Origin: Metallibacterium scheffleri
GTDB taxonomy: Bacteria; Pseudomonadota; Gammaproteobacteria; Xanthomonadales; Rhodanobacteraceae
Direction of reading: 5' to 3'
DNA length: 64,000 bases
Assembly (NCBI RefSeq): GCF_002077135.1
Contig: NZ_LDOS01000001.1
Coordinates: 446,219-510,218 of the forward strand
The notes beneath the pieces were generated by a model. The model was not told where the DNA came from and made no database searches. It saw only the letters and a program-made list of their open reading frames with translations. A program made the translations under genes and the position numbers. This document shows, piece by piece, positions 31,069-39,347 of the stretch (positions are counted from its first letter, which is position 1; each line of letters begins with the position of its first letter).

Positions 31069-33048
31069 TCAGGATTCCAGCAATGCCTTCAGGCGCGCCA
31101 GATGCGTCAGCGCAGTGTCGCGTCGCGTCTCGGCTTCGGCGGCAGGATCATCGCCATCGCGCTGCAGGTCGGCTGCGGGCAGTTCATCGATGAAACGGCT
31201 GGGGCGCAACGCGACGACCTCACCATAGCGGCGCACGCGTTCGCTGTGGCTGAGCACCAGCCAGCGCCGCGCGCGCGTGATGCCGACATAGAACAGGCGC
31301 CGCTCTTCCTCGAGGCGGCCTTCATCCAGCGCACCCTCGTGCGGCAGCGTGGCATCGTCGCAGCCGACAATGCACACGCCATCGAACTCCAATCCCTTGG
31401 CCGCGTGCAGCGTCATCAGGCGCACCGCGTTGCCGGGTTCCTCGCGCTCGGCGTTGCCCAGCAGCATCAGTTGTTGCGCCAGATCACCGCCGCGCGCGCC
31501 GCCGCGCTGCATGGCGCTGAACCACTCGCCCAGCTCACGCAGGTTGGCCTCGCGGCGCGCGCGCGTGGCTGGGTCGCCGGGCAGTGCGGCCAAGGACGCG
31601 CGGTAGCCGCTGTGCTCGAGCACGGCGTCGAGCAACTCGCTGGCGGGCAGTTTTTCCGCGAGGTGCGCGAGACGCGCGATGAGCGCGGCGAACGCCTGCA
31701 GCGCTTGCGCCTGACGCCGCGCCAGCGCGGCCGTGCAGCGGGCGTCACGCGCCGCGGCCAGCAACGAAAGATGTTGCATCTGCGCGGCCAGGCCCAGCTT
31801 TTCCAGCGAGCTCGCGCCCAGGTCGCGGCGCGGCACGTTGACCACGCGCAGGAATGCGGCGTCGTCCTCGGCATTGACCAGCAGGCGCAGATAGGCCAGC
31901 ACGTCCTTGACCTCGGCGCGGTCAAGAAAGCTCAGCGCGCCGCTGAGATGGTAAGGCACGCGTGCCAGGCGCAACGCTTTTTCCAGCTCGCGTGACTGAT
32001 GATTGCCGCGATACAGCACGGCGTACTCGCCCCAACTGCCGGCATCGGTGCCGTGTGCCTGGTCCAGCAGCGCGGCGATGCGTGCCGCTTCGTGCTCGGC
32101 ATCGCGGCAGCGCAGAACGCGCACGGGCGCGCCTGTGCTCGCCGCGCTCCACAGTTTTTTCGGATGCGTGTGCGGGTTGTGCGCGATCAGCGCGTTGGCG
32201 CAGCGCAGGATGCGCGTGCTGCAGCGATAGTTCTGTTCGAGCTTGAGCACGCGCAGCGTCGGGTAATCACGGGCGATATCGCGCAGATTTTCCGGGCGCG
32301 CGCCGCGCCAGGCGTAGATGCTCTGGTCGTCGTCGCCGACGCAGATGAATGCGCCGCGCGGTCCGGCCAGCGCCTTGAGCAGGCGGTATTGGGCTTCGTT
32401 GGTGTCCTGGTATTCGTCCACCAGCAGGTAGCGCAGGCGCTCGCGCCAGACCAGCGCCAGCTCGGCATCGGCCTCGAGCAATGCCAATGGCAGGCGGATC
32501 AGGTCGTCGAAATCCACGGCGTTGTAGGCACGCAGACGCTGCTGGTAGGCGTCGTAGCGCGCGGCGATCTCGTGTTCGCGCGCACTGCGCGCCGCCGTCG
32601 CCACCGCTGCACTGTCGAGACCGGCGTTCTTGGCCTGGCTGATCGCGCCGCGCAGCACGTGGATGTCGTCGTTGCGCGCAGCCTTGGGCAACAGGTCTTT
32701 CAGCAGCGCCGCGGTGTCGTCGGCATCCAGCACGCTGAAGCTGCGGCGCAGGCCGGCGCGCGCATGTTCCTGCTGCAGAAAGCGCAGGCCCAGCGCGTGG
32801 AAGGTGGATACGCGCAGTGCTTCGGATTCGGCTTGCGGCAGGCGTTTGGCGAGGCGCTCGCGCATCTCGCGCGCGGCCTTGTTGGTGAAGGTGATCGCGG
32901 CGATGCGCTCGGCGGCAAGGCCGCGGCGCTGCACCAGATGCGCGATCTTCTCCACGATCACCCGCGTCTTGCCCGAGCCGGCACCGGCCAGCACCAGCAG
33001 CGGCCCGTCGCAGTAGTCGACGGCTTCGCGTTGTTGCGGATTGAGCAT
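31069..33048 (-). CDS. rep: ATP-dependent DNA helicase Rep
   Basis: A 659-residue superfamily 1A 3'-5' helicase. Motifs in order: Q motif MLNPQQREAV, Walker A LAGAGSGKTRVI (about residues 22-33), Ia ITFTNKAAREM, II VDEYQDTNEAQY, III VGDDDQSIYAWRGA, IV LEQNYRCSTRIL, V LMTLHAAKGLEFD and VI RRLFYVGITRARRWL. Rep removes proteins ahead of forks and restarts replication. Its length and the MLNPQQ start match Rep rather than UvrD. Convergent with the TPR/sulfotransferase gene. Confidence 0.95.
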   Translation of the reverse strand: MLNPQQREAVDYCDGPLLVLAGAGSGKTRVIVEKIAHLVQRRGLAAERIAAITFTNKAAREMRERLAKRLPQAESEALRVSTFHALGLRFLQQEHARAGLRRSFSVLDADDTAALLKDLLPKAARNDDIHVLRGAISQAKNAGLDSAAVATAARSAREHEIAARYDAYQQRLRAYNAVDFDDLIRLPLALLEADAELALVWRERLRYLLVDEYQDTNEAQYRLLKALAGPRGAFICVGDDDQSIYAWRGARPENLRDIARDYPTLRVLKLEQNYRCSTRILRCANALIAHNPHTHPKKLWSAASTGAPVRVLRCRDAEHEAARIAALLDQAHGTDAGSWGEYAVLYRGNHQSRELEKALRLARVPYHLSGALSFLDRAEVKDVLAYLRLLVNAEDDAAFLRVVNVPRRDLGASSLEKLGLAAQMQHLSLLAAARDARCTAALARRQAQALQAFAALIARLAHLAEKLPASELLDAVLEHSGYRASLAALPGDPATRARREANLRELGEWFSAMQRGGARGGDLAQQLMLLGNAEREEPGNAVRLMTLHAAKGLEFDGVCIVGCDDATLPHEGALDEGRLEEERRLFYVGITRARRWLVLSHSERVRRYGEVVALRPSRFIDELPAADLQRDGDDPAAEAETRRDTALTHLARLKALLES

Positions 33049-33077
33049 GATGGCGCGCGCAAAGCGCATTAGCTTAG

Positions 33078-33104
33078 CGGGACTCGGGACTCGGGACTCG
33101 GGAC
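33078..33104. repeat. Heptanucleotide tandem repeat between rep and tdk
   Basis: CGGGACT repeated almost four times (33078-33104) in the gap between the divergent rep and tdk genes. From memory, similar GGGAYTCGGGAYTC runs are scattered in xanthomonad intergenic regions; here only one copy is in the window. Confidence 0.85.
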
Positions 33105-33255
33105 GTTGCCCTGCAGCGAGTGGCCGCCAGCGCAGACAGGACAACGCACCGGCACACCGCGGCATCGAGATCGTTGCGTCTGCGGCTGCAGAATGACAAG
33201 CGTGTCGCGAACCGCGATGCTTGCGACATTCCACTGTCCACGTCGCGTCCACCCC

Positions 33256-33879
33256 ATGGCCAAGCTCTACTTCTATTTCTCGGCGATGAACGCCGGCAAG
33301 ACCACGACCTTGCTGCAGAGTGCCTACAACTACCGCGAGCGCGGCATGCGCGCGCTGATCCTGACGCCGCAATTGGACACGCGGCGCGACGATGCCACGG
33401 TGGCCTCGCGCATCGGGCTCAGCGCCGCGGCGCTGCGTTTTCAGCGCGAGGACGATCTGGCCGCGCGCGTGCGCGGCGATATCGCCCAGGGCGGCGCGCT
33501 GCATTGTGTGCTGGTGGACGAAGCGCAGTTCCTGACGCGCGCGCAGGTCTGGCAGCTCACCGACGTGGTCGATGCATTGCATGTGCCGGTGCTGTGCTAC
33601 GGCCTGCGCACCGATTTCCGCGGCGAGCTGTTCGAGGGCAGCCAGTACCTGCTGGCCTGGGCGGATGAGCTGACCGAGATCAAGACCATCTGTCACAGCG
33701 GCAAGAAAGCCACCATGGTGCTGCGCGTGGACGCGCAGGGTCGCGCCGTTCGCGAGGGCCCGCAGGTACAAATCGGCGGCAACGAGCGTTACGTGTCGGT
33801 CAGTCGTGCCGAGTACAAAAAAGTGATGCTGGGCGCCGGTCGCATCGATCCGCAACAACCCTCCTTGCCGATCAGCTGA
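33256..33879 (+). CDS. tdk: Thymidine kinase
   Basis: A 207-residue type II (TK1-like) thymidine kinase for dTMP salvage. P-loop [19 protein letters not shown] (about residues 8-26), the catalytic region [15 protein letters not shown], a lasso/thymidine-binding segment [16 protein letters not shown] and [13 protein letters not shown] near the C-terminus. Only part of the structural zinc cysteine set is visible (CHSGKKATM has one cysteine), so zinc binding may be reduced as in other gammaproteobacterial enzymes. Confidence 0.95.
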   Translation: MAKLYFYFSAMNAGKTTTLLQSAYNYRERGMRALILTPQLDTRRDDATVASRIGLSAAALRFQREDDLAARVRGDIAQGGALHCVLVDEAQFLTRAQVWQLTDVVDALHVPVLCYGLRTDFRGELFEGSQYLLAWADELTEIKTICHSGKKATMVLRVDAQGRAVREGPQVQIGGNERYVSVSRAEYKKVMLGAGRIDPQQPSLPIS

Positions 33880-34023
33880 GTCCGCGCTGCGCGGTTCAAG
33901 CCCCGCCATCCCGCGCGCGCCGCCCGCGGGAACCATCATGGAGGTCATCTAGCCGCGCCCGCATTTGGCCTGTCACCGGTGACCATGCCGTCGTGGCCAT
34001 GCCCTATCGGTTGCGCGTGATGT

Positions 34024-35064
34024 TCAGGCGCGGCGCGCGGCGTGTGCTGGCATGCGTGCAAGTTCGGCGGCGCGCGCATGCAGACGCGCAACCAGATAAT
34101 CCTCGACGAAGCTGTGCAGGCCCGCGCCAGTGAGGAATCCGCAGTGGCCACCATGCGTGGCGATGTCCAGCTCGACGCAATCCGGAAGTTGCATGGCACG
34201 AAAATCCGCGACCGGAATCACCGGGTCGTCCGCGGCGGTGAGAATGGTGGCTGGTACTTGCAGCGTCGCGAGGCGGTCGCCGGCGATCGAATAACCATCC
34301 AGATACGCGTCCAGCGTGCCGAATTCGGTGTAGCGCAGCACCAGCGCGCGCGTCAATCCGCGCATGTTCAGCGCCAACTCCTCGCGCGACACCAGCATAC
34401 GTGCGGGAAACAGCGCCTGTTTGTGGCGCAGCGAGCTGCGCCACTTGCGCATGAAGTAGGCGTGATAAAGGCGGCCCTGTTCGAGTTGGCGCAGGCCCGC
34501 GGCCGGATCGACCACCGGGCACACCGCCAGTGCGTAATCGAGCTCGATGCCGCGTGCCGGCGCGGCGCGCGCCACGCGCAGCGCGAAATTGCCGCCCAGC
34601 GAAAACCCGGCGATCGCGCGCAGACCGGCGCCGGGGCGCGCGCATACCTGCGCGGCGGCGGCGACCACTTCATCCAGTCGGCATGAATGGAATGGCTCCG
34701 GGTTGAGCGCATGGCTGTCGCCGTGATCGCGAAAATTCAGCCGGTACACGTCGTAGCCGGCGCGCAGCAGACCCGCGCTGGTGGCCTGCATGTAGTTGGA
34801 ATCGGCGCTGCCCTCCCAGCCGTGCAGCAGCAGCACCAGGCCAAGCCGATCGGGCAGTGCCTGCTGCACGCTGTGAAAACCCTGCAGACGCACGCCGCCA
34901 TCGAGTTGCAGTACCTCGGCCTGGGTCACGCGCGCCAGCATCCGCGCTCGTCGCCACAGCATGGCGCGGCGCAGCGAGCTGGAGTTGAGCATCGACTGCA
35001 GGTGCGCATTGCGCAGCCAGCGCGGCGGCGAAAAATCGGCGGCGCGTGGCAGCGGTGGATTCAT
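34024..35064 (-). CDS. YheT-family alpha/beta hydrolase
   Basis: A 346-residue alpha/beta-fold hydrolase of the YheT/ABHD1-3 type. It has the oxyanion strand LLLHGWEGSADSNYMQ (about residue 79), nucleophile elbow GFSLGGNFALRVA with the serine near residue 152, acid region TAADDPVIPVADF and catalytic histidine in HGGHCGFL. The substrate is unknown; homologues act on lipid or short-chain esters. Its start overlaps the stop of the upstream acyltransferase gene (ATGA), so both are co-translated, supporting a lipid-related role. Confidence 0.88.
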   Translation of the reverse strand: MNPPLPRAADFSPPRWLRNAHLQSMLNSSSLRRAMLWRRARMLARVTQAEVLQLDGGVRLQGFHSVQQALPDRLGLVLLLHGWEGSADSNYMQATSAGLLRAGYDVYRLNFRDHGDSHALNPEPFHSCRLDEVVAAAAQVCARPGAGLRAIAGFSLGGNFALRVARAAPARGIELDYALAVCPVVDPAAGLRQLEQGRLYHAYFMRKWRSSLRHKQALFPARMLVSREELALNMRGLTRALVLRYTEFGTLDAYLDGYSIAGDRLATLQVPATILTAADDPVIPVADFRAMQLPDCVELDIATHGGHCGFLTGAGLHSFVEDYLVARLHARAAELARMPAHAARRA

Positions 35065-35876
35065 GCGCGTTCGCTCAGGCATGTGGCGATGGCGGCTCGT
35101 GCCGCGTCGGCCATGGCACGGCGCCCGTTTTCCGCAGGCGTGATCAAGGGCGCGAGAAAGTGCACCTCGGCTTGCAGCGGCGGTTCGCCCAGCAGGCGCA
35201 GAAAATTGCCCAGAAAACCCTCGCCCGAGCGAAACGTGGCGCCATCCCAGGCGCAGCCAGCGCGGCAGTAGGTGAGCGCGACGGGCTGGATCGGCACCCG
35301 CGCATCCAGCGCGCACTGGAACACGCGCGCATGGAAAGTGCGCACCGTGGTGATGCTGGTCAGTTCGTGTTCGATGCCGCCTTCGGGAAACACCGCCACG
35401 GTGCGCCCGCCGCGCAGGCGCTCGCTCATGACTGCGATCACCGCGCTCAGCGAGGCCGGGTTGCCGCGCTTGAGGAAGATCGTGCCGGCGCGCGCCGCCA
35501 GCCAGCCCACCAGCGGCCAGCGCGCGATCTCGGCCTTGGCCACGAAACAGACCGCGCGTTGCGTATCCAGCAACTGGATGTCCATCCACGACACATGATT
35601 GGCCACGAACAGCACCGGTCCGTTGACTTGCGTGCCGTGACTGACGATGCGAAAACCGAATGCGCCGCGCAGCATCCAGCGCGACCAGTTGCGCACGATG
35701 CGCTGCGCCAGTGGCTCGCCGCTGCCGCCACCCTCACCTGCAGGCAGCAGCGCCACCGCGCCGCCCAGTGGGATGGCGATCACCACCAGCGTCAGCAGGA
35801 TCGGTACGCGCCAGACATAGCGCAGACCACGCAAGCGATCACGGGTGGTCGGCGCCACGGATTCGGGAGATCTCAT
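35061..35876 (-). CDS. PlsC-like 1-acylglycerol-phosphate acyltransferase
   Basis: A 271-residue membrane acyltransferase. After one N-terminal helix (about residues 24-45) come the LPLAT motifs: NHVSWMD (H-x4-D, about residue 93), the substrate block GTIFLKRGN, FPEGGIEHE and PIQPVALTY. It transfers an acyl chain to lysophosphatidic acid or a related lysolipid at the inner membrane. It is transcribed leftward with the YheT hydrolase. Confidence 0.9.
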   Translation of the reverse strand: MRSPESVAPTTRDRLRGLRYVWRVPILLTLVVIAIPLGGAVALLPAGEGGGSGEPLAQRIVRNWSRWMLRGAFGFRIVSHGTQVNGPVLFVANHVSWMDIQLLDTQRAVCFVAKAEIARWPLVGWLAARAGTIFLKRGNPASLSAVIAVMSERLRGGRTVAVFPEGGIEHELTSITTVRTFHARVFQCALDARVPIQPVALTYCRAGCAWDGATFRSGEGFLGNFLRLLGEPPLQAEVHFLAPLITPAENGRRAMADAARAAIATCLSERA

Positions 35877-35991
35877 AACGGCACTTTAACGATCGCGACT
35901 GGCGCGTGGTAGCCATCAACGTTGCCGCAGTCAGACACGGCGAGGTTTCGACAAGCACACGCAGCCTACGGTTCCGCGCTGGCTTCCCCCC

Positions 35992-36465
35992 TCAATCGCC
36001 GAGCAGCGGCAGCCCGCGCGGGGCTTTGACGGTGCGCAGCACGAAACTGGAATTCACATCGGCGACGCCGGCATCGTTGAGCAGGTGGTCGAGCAGAAAG
36101 CGCGAGAAATGCTCCAGATCGGCCACGCGCACCTCCAGCAGATAATCCATGTCGCCAGTCAGCGCGTGGCAGGCGATCACCTCATCGGCGCTCTGCATCA
36201 CCTGCACGAAATGCTCGATGGCGGCATTGGTATGCGCGGCCAGTTGCACGCGGACGAACGCGGCCAGGCCCAGGCCCAGAGCGGGCGCATCGAGGCGCGC
36301 GCTATAGCCGGCGATCACCCCGGCAGCTTCCAGCCGCTGCACACGGCGCAGCGCCGCCGAGGGCGAAAGGTTCACGCGCTCGGCCAGTTCGGTGTTGCTC
36401 AGACGGCCTTCCTGCTGCAACAGGCGCAGCAGGGCGCGGTCGGTGCGATCCAGGTTCAACGCCAT
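35992..36465 (-). CDS. Lrp/AsnC-family transcriptional regulator
   Basis: A 157-residue regulator with an N-terminal winged helix (LDRTDRALLRLLQQEGRLSNTELAERVNLSPSA) and the C-terminal RAM/ligand domain (GDMDYLLEVRVADLEHFSRF). It is divergent from phhA with a 146-bp shared region containing two inverted repeats. In Pseudomonas and Xanthomonas relatives an aromatic amino-acid gene is often controlled by its divergent Lrp-type neighbour, so phenylalanine or tyrosine is the likely effector. Confidence 0.92.
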   Translation of the reverse strand: MALNLDRTDRALLRLLQQEGRLSNTELAERVNLSPSAALRRVQRLEAAGVIAGYSARLDAPALGLGLAAFVRVQLAAHTNAAIEHFVQVMQSADEVIACHALTGDMDYLLEVRVADLEHFSRFLLDHLLNDAGVADVNSSFVLRTVKAPRGLPLLGD

Positions 36466-36490
36466 GATCGTGCGTCATGTATCCGATATA

Positions 36491-36546
36491 CGCACGAAGT
36501 GTGCGCTGAAAGCGCTGTTATGCGCAACAAAGCAAGCCTGTTGCGC
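36491..36546. promoter_or_regulatory. Candidate operators in the lrp-phhA divergent region
   Basis: Two inverted repeats: CGCAC-GAAGT-GTGCG (36491-36505), and GCGCAACA with TGTTGCGC separated by 9 nt (36522-36529 / 36539-36546). The second overlaps where the -35 of phhA would lie, upstream of a TACACT -10-like box at 36558-36563. This fits regulation by the divergent Lrp-type protein. Confidence 0.5.
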
Positions 36547-36611
36547 GGCCGCTGGCCTACACTCAAGCGCAGCAAGCCATCGCGCACTGTGCGCCGCCGA
36601 GGAGCACCGCC

Positions 36612-37505
36612 ATGAACGCGCAACCGCGCCGCGTTGAAAACATCGCCACCGACCGCGGCGTGATCCCGCAGTACGCCACCGGCGTGGTCGAGCAGCCGTG
36701 GTCCGCTTACAGCGCCGCTGATCACCAGGTCTGGGCCACGCTGTTCCAGCGCCAGCGCGCGCTGCTGCCCGGTCGCGCGTGCAGCGCGTTTCTCGATGCC
36801 CAGCACGCGCTGGGCATGACGCCCGATGCCATCCCGCGCTTCGATCAACTCAACCGCCACCTGCGCGCCGCCACCGGTTGGCAGTTGATCGGCGTCGAGG
36901 GCCTGCTGCCCGAGACGGTGTTCTTCGAGCACCTGGCGCAGCGGCGCTTTCCGGTCACCTGGTGGATCCGCCGCGCCGACCAGCTCGACTACATCGCCGA
37001 GCCGGACCTGTTCCACGACCTGTTCGGCCACGTGCCGTTGCTGATGAACCCGGTGTTTGCCGACTACATGCAGGCCTACGGCCAGGGCGGCCTGCGCGCG
37101 CAGCGCGAATTCGGCGCCGAGGCGCTGCTCAATCTCACCCGGCTGTACTGGTACACCGTCGAGTTCGGCCTGATGCGCGAGCCCGATGGCTTGCGCATCT
37201 ACGGCGCCGGCATCGTCAGCTCCAAGGGCGAGTCGATCTACAGCCTCGCATCGCCCGCGCCCAACCGCATCGGCTTCGATCTCGAGCGCGTGATGCGCAC
37301 CCGCTACCGCATCGACAGCTACCAGAAAACCTACTTCGTCATCGACAGCTTCGAGCAGTTGTTCGCCGCCACGCAGCAGGACTTCGCGCCGATCTACCCG
37401 CGCGTCGCCGGCGCCGAATCCGTGCCCGCCGGCGGCGTGTTGCCCGGCGACCGCGTGCACCACCGCGGCACCCGCGAAGGCTGGCCCGAGGGGGCAGATG
37501 CGTGA
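36612..37505 (+). CDS. phhA: Phenylalanine 4-monooxygenase
   Basis: A 297-residue bacterial aromatic amino-acid hydroxylase converting phenylalanine to tyrosine with tetrahydropterin and O2. The non-haem iron ligands are visible: His135 and His140 in DLFHDLFGHVPLL, and Glu184 in YWYTVEFGL. The pterin-binding region GVEGLLP is also present. The catalytic-domain-only length is normal for bacteria. A GAGGAG ribosome site precedes the ATG. A pterin dehydratase (phhB) is not adjacent. Confidence 0.96.
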   Translation: MNAQPRRVENIATDRGVIPQYATGVVEQPWSAYSAADHQVWATLFQRQRALLPGRACSAFLDAQHALGMTPDAIPRFDQLNRHLRAATGWQLIGVEGLLPETVFFEHLAQRRFPVTWWIRRADQLDYIAEPDLFHDLFGHVPLLMNPVFADYMQAYGQGGLRAQREFGAEALLNLTRLYWYTVEFGLMREPDGLRIYGAGIVSSKGESIYSLASPAPNRIGFDLERVMRTRYRIDSYQKTYFVIDSFEQLFAATQQDFAPIYPRVAGAESVPAGGVLPGDRVHHRGTREGWPEGADA

Positions 37506-37532
37506 GGCTGCCGCCACAGATTTCCGGGACGA

Positions 37533-38429
37533 CTAGCGGATGACACCGAACGCGCCGGTGGCGAGGTTCAGCCCCATCTCGTAGCGAAACCGCTCGTGTC
37601 CCTGCAATGTTTTCTGCGCGTCCCACGGCACACCGGCATCCAGATACAGGTCCAGATCCGGCACGTAGCTGATCACGTGATCGGACCACGCGCCGGGTAT
37701 CAGCCAACTCACCGGGCGCAAGCCCAGCGTGGACACCGCCACCGTCTGCACGTCGATGCCGTTCGTTTTCATCACCGCGCGAAACAGCAGGGCGATGCCT
37801 TTGCAGTCGGCCATGCCGCTGTCCAGCAGCGCGGAGACCGATTGTTCGGGGAACACAGCGCCATCGCGGAAACGGTCGTGGTCGTAGCGCACACGCGCGT
37901 GCAGCCAGCGCAGGGCCTGCGCGACAACCTCGCGTTTCGACAGCCCAGCGAACACCGGCAGCTTCGGCTCGGCATCGAGCAGGCTGTCCTCGCGCTGCCG
38001 GTGCAGTTGCGCCAAAGCGCGCCAGCTCGGCAGCGTGCTCAGCGCGATGGATGGCACTGCGGACGGCGGATACCTGGGTTCGGCGACGATCACTTGCGCT
38101 TGATGGAGTACACCATAGGCGCGCTGACCCGCCTCGTCGCGCGCGTCGAAATGGACCGGTACATCCGCAGCCGCTGGCGACACCACGATCAGGGCGCGGT
38201 CGCGAAAGGCCGGGTCCAGACGCACCGAATAAGACAGTATCGAATCGGCTGCCATCGTGATGCGCGAATCGACGGTCACGCGCAGCGTTTCGCCGGCCTT
38301 GATGTCCTGCGGGGCAAGGCAGCCCGCGGCATTTTTTGCAATGGCGCAATCGTGACCCAACGTCCATGGATGCGGCGCGCGATCGAAAACGCTTCGACTT
38401 TGACCTCGGCGCTTGAAAGCGAGGGGCAA
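37533..38429 (-). CDS. Transglutaminase-like domain protein, damaged 5' end
   Basis: An open frame of 298 codons whose reliable part starts near 38330. It holds a transglutaminase-like core with the catalytic cysteine in SGMADCKGIALLF, histidine in AWSDHVISYV and aspartate in LDLYLDAGV, as in DUF3857/transglutaminase proteins. The first 33 codons look unrelated. The frame one over (about 38345-38518) reads like the missing upstream beta domain (VEAFSIARRIHGRWVTI), so there is probably a frameshift near 38335 and truncation at about 38520, where a transposase remnant begins. It is therefore likely a decaying gene although the catalytic core is intact. Confidence 0.6.
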   Translation of the reverse strand: MPLAFKRRGQSRSVFDRAPHPWTLGHDCAIAKNAAGCLAPQDIKAGETLRVTVDSRITMAADSILSYSVRLDPAFRDRALIVVSPAAADVPVHFDARDEAGQRAYGVLHQAQVIVAEPRYPPSAVPSIALSTLPSWRALAQLHRQREDSLLDAEPKLPVFAGLSKREVVAQALRWLHARVRYDHDRFRDGAVFPEQSVSALLDSGMADCKGIALLFRAVMKTNGIDVQTVAVSTLGLRPVSWLIPGAWSDHVISYVPDLDLYLDAGVPWDAQKTLQGHERFRYEMGLNLATGAFGVIR

Positions 38430-38520
38430 TAGCTGGCCTCGCTCAACCAGCGGCGTGCCAGCTCGAGATCAAGCGCGCTGCGCATCGTTCGCACAAAAAC
38501 CTCGCGCGTGGTGTAGCTCT

Positions 38521-38966
38521 GGAAGCAATGCGTCCTGGCGATGGTGGAACGCGGCGGACGAGTCAAGACGCGCCCTGTTGCGAACGTCACGGGCAAGACC
38601 TTGAAGGATGCGATCCGCGAAGACGTGCACCCGTCGCCCGCATCATTACGGACGAAAACAGCGCCTACACTGGCATTGGCAGCAATTTCGCTGGCGGCCA
38701 TCATACGGTTTGTCACAGCGCCCGTGAGTACGTGCGCGGGGACGTCCACAGCAACACGATCGAAGGGTTCTTCTCCATCGTGAAGCGCGGCATTAACGGC
38801 ATCTACCACGCGGTCAGCATGGAACCGCCTGCACCGCTACATGGCGGAGTTCGAGTTCCGTTACAACAATCGCGAACTGGAAGACGGTGAGCGGACGAGC
38901 GCAGCAATTAAGGCGGCAGAAGGTAAGCGTCTGATGTACCAGACGCCTACCCGTGCAGTACAATAA
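38521..38966 (+). pseudogene. IS1595 family (ISXO2-like) transposase remnant
   Basis: The C-terminal part of an ISXO2-like transposase in three frames. Frame one reads VLAMVERGGRVKTRPVAN (from about 38532). After a -1 type shift near 38635 it continues ARIITDENSAYTGIGSNFAG and GDVHSNTIEGFFSIVKRGI. After a second shift near 38820 it ends RLHRYMAEFEFRYNNRE ... KRLMYQTPTRAVQ with TAA at 38964-38966. The catalytic-domain blocks are recognisable, but the N-terminal zinc-ribbon part is missing and two frameshifts make it non-functional. It abuts a truncated gene on its left and a tRNA-like gene on its right; no terminal inverted repeat was identified. Confidence 0.85.
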
Positions 38967-38969
38967 AAG

Positions 38970-39068
38970 TGCTGACGGCCAGGATCGAACCGGCACGGGC
39001 GTGATCCGTTACCCACGGCGCCCACGAGCTTCCTAAGCTCGTGTGTCTACCTTTTCCACCACGTCGGC
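38970..39068 (-). tRNA. Class II tRNA-like gene (Leu-type body, apparent anticodon AGG)
   Basis: The minus strand folds as a cloverleaf. Acceptor GCCGACG / CGTCAGC (one C-A mismatch at 3-70), T8, A14, D arm GTG / CAC with G18G19, anticodon stem CGAGC / GCTCG around loop TTAGGAA, and T arm GCCGG-TTCGATC-CTGGC with a canonical T-loop. Discriminator A73 and the D-loop resemble tRNA-Leu. By standard numbering the anticodon is AGG (Pro codon CCU); a shifted 9-nt loop would give TAG (Leu). The variable arm is about 30 nt with stems GGGCG / CGCCC and CCGT / ACGG, far longer than normal. No CCA is encoded (CTT). It could be a decayed tRNA-Leu, a mobile-element tRNA or a new tRNA variant. Confidence 0.6.
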
Positions 39069-39093
39069 ATACAGGTGGACGGCTTGTCGCCAC

Positions 39094-39132
39094 GGCCCGG
39101 AAGCTCTAGCCAGCTTGCCGGGCCTTCTTTTT
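39094..39132 (+). terminator. Rho-independent terminator in the accessory patch
   Basis: GGCCCGG-AAGCT / AGCTT-G-CCGGGCC (12 bp with a single bulged G, 6-nt loop) followed by TTCTTTTT on the plus strand. No intact rightward gene precedes it, so it may be the end of a gene lost in the rearrangement, or insulate the two-gene module that follows. The rest of 39069-39288 holds no feature I recognise. Confidence 0.7.
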
Positions 39133-39288
39133 GGCCGCTGCACTCGGCGACACCGCCGTCCTAGTTGGACGGAATGCAGCGGCTCACGCTCTCCTCATTC
39201 GGGTGCCTTTTGCGACCATAGCGGCATTCTCGCTGCGCGACAAACACTTGTCAACTATCGTGGCTAACGTCACAAACATCACGGCTCC

Positions 39289-39318
39289 TTGACGCGACAC
39301 ACGGATATCCTGTATCGT
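39289..39318 (+). promoter_or_regulatory. Putative sigma-70 promoter of the unknown two-gene module
   Basis: TTGACG (39289-39294), an 18-bp spacer and TATCGT (39313-39318), 30 nt before the ATG of the next gene, with an AGGAG ribosome site between them. Confidence 0.45.
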
Positions 39319-39347
39319 CCGTCTGCGTAGAAATAGGAGACGCCGCC

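Noticed and set aside
33049-33948. Long upstream extension of the rep frame
   Set aside because: Overlaps tdk on the opposite strand and the heptamer repeat; Rep proteins begin at MLNPQQ.
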